Below are positions 19,134 through 26,460 of a stretch of 64,000 nucleotides of DNA, piece by piece (positions within the stretch are counted from its first letter, which is position 1; each line of letters opens with the position of its first letter). Position numbers and translations under genes: made by a program. The notes beneath the pieces are model-generated. The model made no database searches, had not been told where the DNA came from, and was given only the letters and a program-made list of their open reading frames with translations. The stretch spans positions 1-64,000 of the forward strand of contig JAHRFE010000033.1 of assembly GCA_019084245.1 (NCBI GenBank). Direction: 5' to 3'. The stretch comes from Hoeflea sp. GTDB lineage: Bacteria; Pseudomonadota; Alphaproteobacteria; Rhizobiales; Rhizobiaceae.

Positions 19134-19682
19134 CTACTTCCCGGTCCTGGCGATCCAGTCGGCGAAGCTGTTGACCCAGGCTTGCAGGAAGTCCCTGGTG
19201 CTGTCGTCGGTGACCGCGCCGTTGGCGTCGAAATGCTCCGGCTTGAAGGCGTAGTAGAGTTCCGGCTGTCCCATCACTGCGGTGCCGACGGTGACCATGG
19301 TGGTGCGCAGGTGATGCTGGGCGATGGCCGAGCCGATGGCGCCCGGGGATGTGCCGGTGATGGCCGCAGGCTTGCCGGTCCAGGAGTTCTTGCCCCAGGG
19401 GCGCGTGCCCCAGTCGATCGCGTCCTTGATCACGCCGGGATAGGTGCGGTTGTATTCCGGAACGACCATCAGCACGGCGTCCGCCGCTTCGACCGTCGCC
19501 TTCAGCGCCGTAACCGAATCCGGGATATTTTCCCAGATATCGTCATTGTAATGCGGCAGTTCGGAGAGATCGGCATAGACGAACTCCATGCGTCCGGCGG
19601 CCAGCTTCTCGAGCGCGCCAGCCAGTTTGCGGTTGATCGAGTCTTTCCGCAGCGAGCCGACCAGAACAGCGATTCTTGTCAT
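19134..19682 (-). CDS. NADPH-dependent FMN reductase
   Basis: A flavodoxin-fold protein of 182 residues with the family FMN-binding pieces: VLVGSLRKDSINRKLA (phosphate loop), then MVVPEYNRTYPGVIKDAIDW and GTSPGAIGSAIAQHHLR. Relatives (ChrR, YieF, NQR-type) reduce quinones, chromate or azo dyes with NAD(P)H in the cytoplasm. It is divergent from an HxlR regulator across 93 bp, the classic pairing for quinone/electrophile-responsive control, so induction by HxlR derepression is likely. Confidence 0.9.
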   Translation of the reverse strand: MTRIAVLVGSLRKDSINRKLAGALEKLAAGRMEFVYADLSELPHYNDDIWENIPDSVTALKATVEAADAVLMVVPEYNRTYPGVIKDAIDWGTRPWGKNSWTGKPAAITGTSPGAIGSAIAQHHLRTTMVTVGTAVMGQPELYYAFKPEHFDANGAVTDDSTRDFLQAWVNSFADWIARTGK

Positions 19683-19702
19683 CGGGGTTTCCTTGTATAA
19701 AA

Positions 19703-19720
19703 AAGTGACTGACGCTACTT
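19703..19720. promoter_or_regulatory. candidate HxlR operator
   Basis: AAGT at 19703-19706 and ACTT at 19717-19720 form a spaced dyad in the intergenic region between the divergent reductase and HxlR genes. YodB/QorR-type HxlR proteins bind short dyads with ACT/AGT arms. The match is short and not proven. Confidence 0.3.
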
Positions 19721-19775
19721 ATGAAACCATCTCAATGGCCACAAGACGGCACTTTTTCGAACCTGAGGCACCTCG

Positions 19776-20144
19776 ATGAAACCACCCGAAAGACACCTGC
19801 CCGGCCAGTGCCAGGTCGCCAACGACGTGATTTCGCTGGTCGGCGACAAGTGGAGCGTGCTGGTGGTCAGCACGCTCGGAAGCGGCACCTTGCGATTTTC
19901 AGAGATCAAGCGGGCGGTCGAGGGGATTTCCCAGAAGATGCTCACCACCACCCTGCGGGGGCTGGAACGCGACGGCTATCTCACCCGCACGGTCTATCCC
20001 ACGGTGCCGCCGCGCGTCGAATACAAGTTGACGCCGCTGGGCATCGAGCTCCTGGGACCGGTGTCGGCGCTCGGCAACTGGGCCATCGCCAATCACGCCC
20101 GCGTGCTCGCGGCGCGCCGCGCCTATGATGAACGGGCGGAGTGA
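19776..20144 (+). CDS. HxlR-family transcriptional regulator
   Basis: A 122-residue winged helix-turn-helix protein with the HxlR pattern: CQVANDVISLVGDKWSVLVV, RFSEIKRAVEGISQKMLTTTLRGLERDGYLTR and VPPRVEYKLTPLG. The single Cys12 is placed like the redox-sensing N-terminal Cys of YodB/HypR/QorR. It probably represses the divergent FMN reductase and itself, and is released by quinones or oxidants. GAGG lies seven bases before the ATG. Confidence 0.9.
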   Translation: MKPPERHLPGQCQVANDVISLVGDKWSVLVVSTLGSGTLRFSEIKRAVEGISQKMLTTTLRGLERDGYLTRTVYPTVPPRVEYKLTPLGIELLGPVSALGNWAIANHARVLAARRAYDERAE

Positions 20145-20147
20145 GGC

Positions 20148-21188
20148 TTACGATACCATGCCCTCAATCGTCGTCAGCACCGGCGCGTGATCCGACGATC
20201 GGTGTCTGGGCGGGCCGATCTCGAAATGATCGTCGAACACCTCGACCTTGGTCACCGTGCCGCGGCGGCGCGGGTTTTTCGGGTTGAGCCCGTTGGAGAC
20301 CACGCAGTAGTCGAGCACCGATCCGGCGACGATGTCGCCATGGGTGTTGGGCCGCACCAGCCCCTGCATCACCACCAGGTTGAAACTGTCATAGAGCTTG
20401 TAGACATGCTTGAGATAGGCCAACTCCTCGGGCACGCCATTGGCCGGGACGCTGCCCCAGGACCAGACCCGGTCGGCCTGGGTGAGGATCGAGATCGTGT
20501 TTGACGCCGGATCCTCGTTGAGATCGCCGAGCAGGATGACCGGCGCATCCGGATCCGCGTCAATGGTCTGCCGGAACAGCCGGTAGATGGCGCCGGCTTC
20601 CGCAGCGCGCTTGGCCACCTGGTTCACGCCGGCCATGGCGCGCTTCATATAGGTGGTGCGGATCTTGTCGCCCCAGTCGGCGAGCGCGTCGATGTCGTCA
20701 TCATCGACAAAGGCGCCCTGGGACTTGAAATGGCAGACGAAGAACCGCGTCCGCCCGATCCCCGGCAGGTCGATCACCGCGTCAACCGGGGTGCGGGAGA
20801 AATTGAAATCGGCGTCGATGACCGTGTCGTCGGGCACGCCGGCCACGCCCGAAAGCGGTCTGACGCTGACAAAGGGATGGCGCGAGGCAATCGCCACCGT
20901 GGCGTTGACATAGACCGCGGGATCATCCTCGTCGAAGATCGGATGCCCCGTGCAGAAGAAATGCGGATAGCCGCAGGCCGCCATCAGCGCACCCAGTTCC
21001 TGATGCGACACCACCTCCTGGAAGCCGATCACATCCGCGTCCATTCCGGCCACCATGGCTGCGATCCAGGCTTTCTTTTGCGCCCAGTCACCTTCCGAAT
21101 AGGTCGCTGAGGGCTTGCGTTCGTGCCAGAAAATGCCGGGGGCGGCGAAATGATACAGATTGAATGTCGCAACCTTGACCGCCGGCAT
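20148..21188 (-). CDS. endonuclease/exonuclease/phosphatase-fold hydrolase
   Basis: A 346-residue protein from MPAVKVATFN (GGGAG lies seven bases upstream of the ATG at 21188). The DNase I-like fold motifs are present: VATFNLYHF, DVIGFQEV (metal-binding Glu), CHFKSQG, LLGDLNEDP (Asp/Asn) and RSSDHAPV (catalytic His). The family includes nucleases, sphingomyelinases and inositol phosphatases; the substrate is unknown. No signal peptide is seen, so it is likely cytoplasmic. It converges on the HxlR gene with a 3-bp gap and is divergent from greA. Confidence 0.85.
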   Translation of the reverse strand: MPAVKVATFNLYHFAAPGIFWHERKPSATYSEGDWAQKKAWIAAMVAGMDADVIGFQEVVSHQELGALMAACGYPHFFCTGHPIFDEDDPAVYVNATVAIASRHPFVSVRPLSGVAGVPDDTVIDADFNFSRTPVDAVIDLPGIGRTRFFVCHFKSQGAFVDDDDIDALADWGDKIRTTYMKRAMAGVNQVAKRAAEAGAIYRLFRQTIDADPDAPVILLGDLNEDPASNTISILTQADRVWSWGSVPANGVPEELAYLKHVYKLYDSFNLVVMQGLVRPNTHGDIVAGSVLDYCVVSNGLNPKNPRRRGTVTKVEVFDDHFEIGPPRHRSSDHAPVLTTIEGMVS

Positions 21189-21352
21189 GGACCGCTCCCT
21201 GAAAATTCCAGATTGTAGCATCGCATCATGTCACCATGGCGGCCGTCCGCCAAGCAGCGGCTGCGGGTCCCAGCCGGGCGATGAGGCCGCCAGCATTTTT
21301 CAGATGTTTTTTCCCGCCGGATTTGGTAAGTCTGGAAAAGGACACAGTGGAA

Positions 21353-21391
21353 CGGCTCCGAAGCAACCGCTTCGGATGCCGTTTCGTTTTT
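21353..21391 (+). terminator. intrinsic terminator in the greA leader
   Basis: CGGC-T-CCGAAGC (21353-21364), loop AACC and GCTTCGG-AT-GCCG (21369-21381) form a 12-bp stem with one bulge, followed by TTTCGTTTTT (21382-21391). No plus-strand gene ends nearby: the upstream neighbour is transcribed away on the other strand. It therefore most likely acts inside the greA leader as an attenuator. Confidence 0.7.
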
Positions 21392-21393
21392 AT

Positions 21394-21424
21394 GTACCGC
21401 CGCCATCGGACATGGCGGCGGTAC
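21394..21424 (+). promoter_or_regulatory. perfect 13-bp hairpin before the greA ribosome site
   Basis: GTACCGCCGCCAT (21394-21406) pairs exactly with 21412-21424 around the loop CGGAC. It follows the terminator-like hairpin directly and ends ten bases before the greA ribosome site. It has no T run, so a role in RNA processing or translation control is more likely than termination. Confidence 0.6.
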
Positions 21425-21445
21425 GGCAGGACAAGGATGAGACCG

Positions 21446-21922
21446 ATGGTTGAGAAGGTTCCGATGACGCAAGGAGGCTACACCAAGCTGCAGGAAGAAC
21501 TGCGCTGGCGCCAGCAATCCGAACGGCCGCGGATCATCGAGGCGATTTCCGAGGCGCGCGCCCATGGCGACCTTTCGGAGAACGCCGAATATCATGCGGC
21601 CAAGGAAGCCCAGAGCCACAATGAGGGCCGGATCGGAGAGCTTGAGGATTACACCTCGCGCGCCGAGATCATCGACATCTCGAAAATGTCCGGCGACACG
21701 ATCAAGTTCGGCGCGACAGTCCGGCTGGTCGACGAAGACACCGAAGAGGAAAAGACCTACCAGATCGTCGGCGACCAGGAAGCCGATGTGAAGGCTGGCC
21801 GGATTTCGATTTCCTCGCCGATCTCGCGCGCGCTGATCGGCAAGTCCGTCGGCGACAGCATCGAGGTGGTCGCGCCCGGCGGCTCCAAGGCCTACGAAAT
21901 CCTTGAGGTGAAGTGGGGCTGA
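21446..21922 (+). CDS. greA: transcription elongation factor GreA
   Basis: 158 residues, the family length. The N-terminal coiled coil carries the acidic tip DLSENAEY (Asp42, Glu45, equivalent to E. coli Asp41 and Glu44) that reaches the RNA polymerase active site to stimulate cleavage of backtracked RNA. The C-terminal FKBP-like domain follows ([27 protein letters not shown]). The start at MVEKVPMT is supported by AAGGA eight bases upstream. The leader holds two strong hairpins. The gene lies 27 bp before the LPS mannosyltransferase. Confidence 0.97.
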   Translation: MVEKVPMTQGGYTKLQEELRWRQQSERPRIIEAISEARAHGDLSENAEYHAAKEAQSHNEGRIGELEDYTSRAEIIDISKMSGDTIKFGATVRLVDEDTEEEKTYQIVGDQEADVKAGRISISSPISRALIGKSVGDSIEVVAPGGSKAYEILEVKWG

Positions 21923-21949
21923 CGCCCCCTCCGCCCGCTGGAAATCGCC

Positions 21950-23047
21950 ATGAGCCCCCATCCCGCAAGCAGCCCTTCAGGACCCGGTGGCTGCGATGGC
22001 GGACGCGACGGGCTTTTCGTGCTCAACATGCATCGCAATTTCACTGGCGTCACGGCGACCGCCACAGCGGTGGCGCGCCAGCAACTCGTCCGCTACGATG
22101 TCCAGATCGTGGGCCGGCCCCTGCCCGGCTGTCCGGAGCCGATGTCGTTCTGGCAGGCTTGCCGGGCGTCGCGCGAAAGACCGCCGGGCAAGCCTTTTCA
22201 CATCTGGCATGTGCGCCGCAATCCCGAAATGCAGGCCGGCATCTTCGCCCGCGACATCCTGAGGCTGCCGGTCAGGCTGGTCTTCACTTCAGCCGCCCAG
22301 CGCCGCCACAGCGCGTGGCCCCGCTGGCTGATTTCACGCATGGACGCGGTGATCGCCACCACGCCGGAGGCGGCAAAATTTGTTCCAGGCGTCCGCATTG
22401 TTGCGCCGCACGGTGTTGACACCGGCCGCTTTCACCCCGCCCTGTCCCGCGACGAGGCCTGGGTCAGGAGCGGCTATCCCGGCACGGCAGGCATCGCCGC
22501 CATCGGCCGCATCCGCCCGGAAAAAGGCACCGACCGCTTCGTCGCGGCGATGATCGAAGCCCTGCCGCGGTTGCCAGGGTCTACCGCGCTGGTGATCGGC
22601 AAGGCCGCCTCCGAACATGCATCGTTCCTCGCGGGGCTTAAGAGCCAGGTTGCCGCCGCAGGCCTTGAGCAGCGGATCCTGTTTCCAGGCGAAATCGGCC
22701 CTGACGCCATGCCCGATCTGGTGCGCGGGCTCAGCCTGCTGGTGGCGCTGCCGCGCTATGAGGGCTATGGCGTCACGCCGCTCGAGGCGATGGCGTCGGG
22801 CGTGCCTTTCGTGGCAAGCGACGCCGGATGGTTCGAGGAATTTTCGGGCGACGGCGCGGCAGGCCTGGTTATCCCGGAAGGCGATCCGGGACGCGCCGCA
22901 GACGAGATTGTCGCGATGCTGTCCGATCCGGAGCGGCATGCCGCGATGTCCGACGCCGCACGGACCCGCGCGCTGGATCGCTTCAGCGTTGCGGCGGAGG
23001 CCGAGGCCATCAATGCGGTCTACGAGGCGCTGTGGGCCGAGGCCTGA
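21950..23047 (+). CDS. lpsB: LPS core mannosyltransferase, LpsB/LpcC-like (GT4)
   Basis: A 365-residue glycosyltransferase family 4 protein. The C-terminal GT-B domain shows IGRIRPEKGTDRF, LPRYEGYGVTPLEAMASGVPFVASDAGWFEE and GLVIPEGDP (EX7E-type donor site). Next to greA in rhizobia lies lpsB/lpcC, which adds a core mannose to Kdo in lipopolysaccharide, from nucleotide-mannose on the cytoplasmic face of the inner membrane. The sequence and the greA-Lrp-trxB-LysR surroundings fit that gene. The exact sugar is inferred from context. Confidence 0.85.
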   Translation: MSPHPASSPSGPGGCDGGRDGLFVLNMHRNFTGVTATATAVARQQLVRYDVQIVGRPLPGCPEPMSFWQACRASRERPPGKPFHIWHVRRNPEMQAGIFARDILRLPVRLVFTSAAQRRHSAWPRWLISRMDAVIATTPEAAKFVPGVRIVAPHGVDTGRFHPALSRDEAWVRSGYPGTAGIAAIGRIRPEKGTDRFVAAMIEALPRLPGSTALVIGKAASEHASFLAGLKSQVAAAGLEQRILFPGEIGPDAMPDLVRGLSLLVALPRYEGYGVTPLEAMASGVPFVASDAGWFEEFSGDGAAGLVIPEGDPGRAADEIVAMLSDPERHAAMSDAARTRALDRFSVAAEAEAINAVYEALWAEA

Positions 23048-23065
23048 CCGGTCGAAAATCCCGAC

Positions 23066-23536
23066 CTACAGCGCCACCAGCCCCTCATCCTTGACCTGGC
23101 GGATCGTCAGCATGGTGCGCACCGTGTCGACATTGTCGGTGGCGGTGAGTTCCTCGATGACGAAATCCTGGAAATGGGTGAGATTGCGCGCCACGCAGTG
23201 CAAGAGGAAATCGCTCTCGCCCGACACCATCCAGGTTTCCCGCACGATCGGCCATTCCTTGGTCCTGGCGGCAAACGCCTTGAGATTGGCATCCGACTGG
23301 TGCTTGAGCCCGACCAGGCAGAAGGCGACAAGGTCAAATCCGAGGCTTGGCGCATTCAGCTGCGCCCGGTAGCCGCGGATGATCCCCGCCTTTTCAAGCT
23401 TGCGCACCCGCCTCAGGCATGGCGGCGCCGAGATGCCCACGCGCGACGACAGATCGACATTGGTCATGCGCCCGTCATTTTGCAGTTCACGCAGGATCTT
23501 GAGATCGATCACGTCGAGGTCGGCCTTGATCACCAT
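23066..23536 (-). CDS. Lrp/AsnC-family transcriptional regulator
   Basis: 156 residues with the standard layout: an N-terminal helix-turn-helix (DVIDLKILRELQNDGRMTNVDLSSRVGISAPPCLRRVRKLEKAGIIRG), then an RAM/AsnC ligand domain with DFLLHCVARNLTHFQDFV. It senses amino acids in characterised relatives. It sits between the mannosyltransferase and trxB on the opposite strand, the same place as the lrp gene in the Sinorhizobium lps/trxB region as I recall it. Its targets are not evident here. Confidence 0.92.
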   Translation of the reverse strand: MVIKADLDVIDLKILRELQNDGRMTNVDLSSRVGISAPPCLRRVRKLEKAGIIRGYRAQLNAPSLGFDLVAFCLVGLKHQSDANLKAFAARTKEWPIVRETWMVSGESDFLLHCVARNLTHFQDFVIEELTATDNVDTVRTMLTIRQVKDEGLVAL

Positions 23537-23819
23537 GGAGACATTCCTGTTGTCGCATCACATTCCGCACGAAATCATCGAGGAAGCGAAACTTTATTGC
23601 GTGAGCGGGCAGTCTCTGTAAAGTGTCAAGGAACAATCGCGCGCGATGTTCTGTGTGTAACCGCACGGAAAAGCTTGAAACCAGGGCTTGCCCACACCTA
23701 AATGGAAGGCAACTCGAACGGCATTTGGCGTCAGCGCCAAAATTGCCGGTTTTCGTCATTGATGCGTCACCGGGGATGGCCCAAACTGGCCCCTCGCAAC
23801 ATCTGTTCAGGATCGACCC

Positions 23820-24794
23820 ATGTCCACTCGCCATGTTCCCGTTCTCATTATCGGCTCCGGCCCCGCCGGCTATACCGCTGCGATCTACGCCGCCCGCGCC
23901 ATGCTCAAGCCGGTGCTGATTGCCGGCATGGAGCAAGGCGGGCAATTGATGATCACCACCGATGTGGAAAATTATCCCGGCTACGCCGATCCGGTGCAGG
24001 GCCCGTGGATGATGGAGCAGATGCTCAAGCAGGCCGAGCATGTCGGCGCCGAGATCGTCAGCGACCTGGTAACCGAAGTCGAACTGACCGGGCGGCCATT
24101 CACGGTGACGACCGATTCGGGCCAGGTCTGGACCTGCGACGCGCTGATCATCGCCACCGGCGCACAGGCCAAATGGCTGGGAATTGACAGCGAAAAGGAC
24201 TTCATGGGCTTTGGCGTCTCGGCCTGCGCAACCTGCGACGGGTTCTTCTATCGCGGCAAGAAGGTCATTGTGGTCGGCGGCGGCAACTCCGCCGTGGAGG
24301 AGGCGCTGTATTTGTCCAATCTCGCCGCCGAAGTCACCGTGATCCATCGCCGCGACGAATTCCGCGCCGAAAAGATCCTGCAGCAGCGGCTGTTCGACAA
24401 GCCCAATGTCAAGATTATCTGGAACACGGAAGTGACGGAGTTCCTGGGCGAGCCGGCCAGGCCGCCGATGCCCGCATCGGTGAACGGTGTCAGGCTGAAG
24501 AACCGCAACACCGGCGAGACGACCGACATGCCGATTGACGGCGTCTTCGTCGCCATCGGCCATTCGCCCGCCGTCAGCCTGTTTACGGGCAAGCTCAAGC
24601 ACAAGCCGAACGGCTATTTGTGGACGGCGCCGGATTCGACTGCCACAGATATACCGGGCGTATTCGCCGCCGGCGACGTGACCGACGACATTTACCGTCA
24701 GGCGGTCACCGCGGCGGGCATGGGATGCATGGCGGCCCTGGAGGCCGAACGATATCTGGCGGGTCACGTCAGACACGCGGAAGCCGCGGAATAG
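23820..24794 (+). CDS. trxB: thioredoxin reductase
   Basis: A 324-residue flavoprotein, full family length. An FAD-binding GSGPAGYTAAIYAARA sits near the N-terminus, the redox-active CATC is at 136-139 (SACATCDGFF), an NADPH motif VVGGGNSAVEEALYL follows, and the C-terminal FAD-binding ATDIPGVFAAGDV ends the domain set. It passes electrons from NADPH to thioredoxin in the cytoplasm. The LsrB-type regulator follows 54 bp downstream and they may be co-transcribed; a short GGCCCG/CGGGCC hairpin lies between them. Confidence 0.97.
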   Translation: MSTRHVPVLIIGSGPAGYTAAIYAARAMLKPVLIAGMEQGGQLMITTDVENYPGYADPVQGPWMMEQMLKQAEHVGAEIVSDLVTEVELTGRPFTVTTDSGQVWTCDALIIATGAQAKWLGIDSEKDFMGFGVSACATCDGFFYRGKKVIVVGGGNSAVEEALYLSNLAAEVTVIHRRDEFRAEKILQQRLFDKPNVKIIWNTEVTEFLGEPARPPMPASVNGVRLKNRNTGETTDMPIDGVFVAIGHSPAVSLFTGKLKHKPNGYLWTAPDSTATDIPGVFAAGDVTDDIYRQAVTAAGMGCMAALEAERYLAGHVRHAEAAE

Positions 24795-24848
24795 GCGCAC
24801 AAGCGCCATATCAAGGCCCGAACAACGGGCCAGGGGGACGAGAGCGTG

Positions 24849-25745
24849 ATGCCACTCGACTGGGATAAACTGCGCATTTTTCACGCGGCCGCGGAAGCCG
24901 GGTCCTTCACCCATGCTGCGGAGAAGCTGCATCTGTCGCAATCCGCCATCAGCCGCCAGGTTTCAGCGCTGGAACTGGACATCGGCGCCAAGCTGTTTCA
25001 CCGCCATGCCCGCGGCCTGATCCTGTCCGAACAGGGCGAGATTCTGTACCAGACGGCGCATGAAGTGCTGATGAAGCTTGAATCGGTGCGCAACCAGTTG
25101 ACCGAAACCCGCGAACGCCCCTCGGGCAAGCTGCGGGTCACCACCACGGTCGGCTTCGGCCAGGGTTGGCTCACCGAAAAGGTACAGGAGTTCCAATCGA
25201 TGTACCCCGACGTCCAGGTGCAATTGCTCCTCGACAACGAGGAGCTCGACGTCAACATGCGCCAGGCCGATTGCGCCATCAGGCTACGCCAGCCGCAACA
25301 GCCCGACCTGATTCAGCGCCGTCTCTTCACCGTGCACATGCACGCCTATGCCGCACCCTCCTATCTGGCGCGCCACGGCGAACCCAAGACGCTGGAAGAC
25401 CTGGATAACCACCGAATCATTACCTTCGGTGAACCGGCGCCCAATTACCTGCGCCACGTGAACTGGCTTGAAATCGCCGGACGGACGCCGGACAATCCGC
25501 GCATCGCGCATTTGCAGATCAACAATATCCCCGCCATTCGCCGCGCCACCATCAACGGCGCGGGCATTTCGCTGTTGCCCGACTACATGTACAATCGCGA
25601 TCTGGCGCTGGTGCAACTCGATATCGCAGCCGACATTCCCACCTTCGACACCTATTTCTGCTATGCCGAGGAAATGAGAAACGCGGCCAAACTCAAGGCC
25701 TTCCGGGATTTCCTGATCAACAAGGCGCGCAACTGGAGCTATTGA
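24849..25745 (+). CDS. lsrB: LsrB/VtlR-type LysR regulator
   Basis: A 298-residue LysR protein from the ATG at 24849 (a GTG lies immediately before). The winged HTH is KLRIFHAAAEAGSFTHAAEKLHLSQSAISRQVSALE. The gene follows trxB and directly precedes an AbcR-type small RNA, the placement I recall for lsrB in Sinorhizobium and vtlR in Brucella/Agrobacterium. That regulator responds to redox stress through cysteines, supports LPS synthesis and activates abcR. Here a dyad upstream of the sRNA sits at the right distance. The regulatory role is inferred from position and family knowledge. Confidence 0.85.
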   Translation: MPLDWDKLRIFHAAAEAGSFTHAAEKLHLSQSAISRQVSALELDIGAKLFHRHARGLILSEQGEILYQTAHEVLMKLESVRNQLTETRERPSGKLRVTTTVGFGQGWLTEKVQEFQSMYPDVQVQLLLDNEELDVNMRQADCAIRLRQPQQPDLIQRRLFTVHMHAYAAPSYLARHGEPKTLEDLDNHRIITFGEPAPNYLRHVNWLEIAGRTPDNPRIAHLQINNIPAIRRATINGAGISLLPDYMYNRDLALVQLDIAADIPTFDTYFCYAEEMRNAAKLKAFRDFLINKARNWSY

Positions 25746-25794
25746 GGCGCCACGCTCCTGTGCCTCCATCAGGCGGCTGCCAGACAGCGATGAG

Positions 25795-25814
25795 AAAAAC
25801 GGCAATCCGTTTTT
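25795..25814. terminator. probable bidirectional terminator after lsrB
   Basis: AAAAACGG at 25795-25802 and CCGTTTTT at 25807-25814 flank a CAAT loop, with five A on one side and five T on the other. The GC part of the stem is only three pairs, so termination is likely weak. It separates lsrB from the sRNA promoter. Confidence 0.45.
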
Positions 25815-25838
25815 CGCCTATTACTTGGGCAAAAATCA

Positions 25839-25861
25839 AGCCATGCAGGTTGCGCATGGCT
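25839..25861. promoter_or_regulatory. candidate LsrB/VtlR binding dyad
   Basis: AGCCATGC (25839-25846) and GCATGGCT (25854-25861) are perfect 8-bp inverted arms around seven bases, and contain a LysR-type T-N11-A core. The centre is about 65 bp upstream of the predicted sRNA start, the position from which LysR proteins usually activate. Confidence 0.6.
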
Positions 25862-25879
25862 GACATGCACCTCTCCACC

Positions 25880-25908
25880 TTGCCAATTGCTCAAGAAACA
25901 ACCATATC
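25880..25908 (+). promoter_or_regulatory. sigma-70-type promoter of the AbcR-like RNA
   Basis: TTGCCA at 25880-25885 and CATATC at 25903-25908 are separated by 17 bp, a good housekeeping promoter. The expected start is near 25915, which gives an RNA of about 120 nt ending at the terminator. Confidence 0.65.
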
Positions 25909-25914
25909 GATTAC

Positions 25915-26034
25915 AGCTGATGCACCTTTGGCGGCCTACTCCTCCCAGTGCCGCCGCATGAGCTGTTCCCCTCTGGAGGTTTTTAACCTTCATACCTATT
26001 GGGCCCGAGAGCAATCTCGTGGCCCATTTTTTTT
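25915..26034 (+). ncRNA. abcR: AbcR-type (alpha-r15) trans-acting small RNA
   Basis: The predicted RNA is about 120 nt, close to the reported AbcR1/2 size. Hairpin 1 (GGCGGC 25930-25935 with GCCGCC 25950-25955) shows CUCCUCCCA in its loop, the anti-Shine-Dalgarno M1-type motif of AbcR. A second pairing region, UUCCCCUCU, lies at 25966-25974. The RNA ends in a strong terminator (GGGCC-CGAGA, loop, TCTCG-T-GGCCC, then eight T after one A; 26001-26034). AbcR RNAs use Hfq to silence mRNAs for ABC-transporter binding proteins. Sinorhizobium has two tandem copies after lsrB; I see one. Confidence 0.8.
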
Positions 26035-26088
26035 GGCCTGACGCGGGCCGGCCAGACGAATGGAACCGGAGGCGCGTCAGATGCTTTT

Positions 26089-26460
26089 TCATGCAGAGGC
26101 CCGGCGCAACACCTCAAGCGTGGCGACCAGCATCAACAGCGCATTGGCCGGGTGAAGCGCCGCGAGCCAGGCAAGCCCCGTCCCCATGCCGACCACGACC
26201 AGCACGACCTGCAGCAGGTAGAGCACCAGCAGCAGCGATGCCGGGAGGCGATAGGGCCTGCCGCTTGAGCTGAACCAGCCGTGAAGGGCGAGCCCGATGA
26301 TCGGAAGCGCCAACACGCTTCCAAAAACGCTGTGCAGCGCCCAACCATCTGGGCCGAAAACCCCGAGCCCGGCGAGATAGGCCTGGGTGACGAGCCCGCC
26401 CGCCACCAGCGCCGCCATGAACGGCGCAGGCGTCATCCACCTGATCTCCAAGGCCCTCAT
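26089..26460 (-). CDS. small four-helix membrane protein
   Basis: 123 residues with four hydrophobic segments (about 12-34, 42-62, 72-95, 98-118) and no catalytic motif I recognise. The ATG overlaps the stop of the upstream epimerase-like gene by four bases (ATGA), so the two are translationally coupled. It has the look of a DUF6220- or DoxX-like membrane protein, but I cannot assign a family with confidence. The LysR regulator divergent from this pair may control it. Confidence 0.72.
   Translation of the reverse strand: MRALEIRWMTPAPFMAALVAGGLVTQAYLAGLGVFGPDGWALHSVFGSVLALPIIGLALHGWFSSSGRPYRLPASLLLVLYLLQVVLVVVGMGTGLAWLAALHPANALLMLVATLEVLRRASA

Noticed and set aside
25746-25880. A second AbcR copy upstream of the first, as in Sinorhizobium
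   Set aside because: No repeat of the CUCCUCCCA hairpin or of a T-rich terminator with a strong stem; only a weak CGG/CCG hairpin is present.
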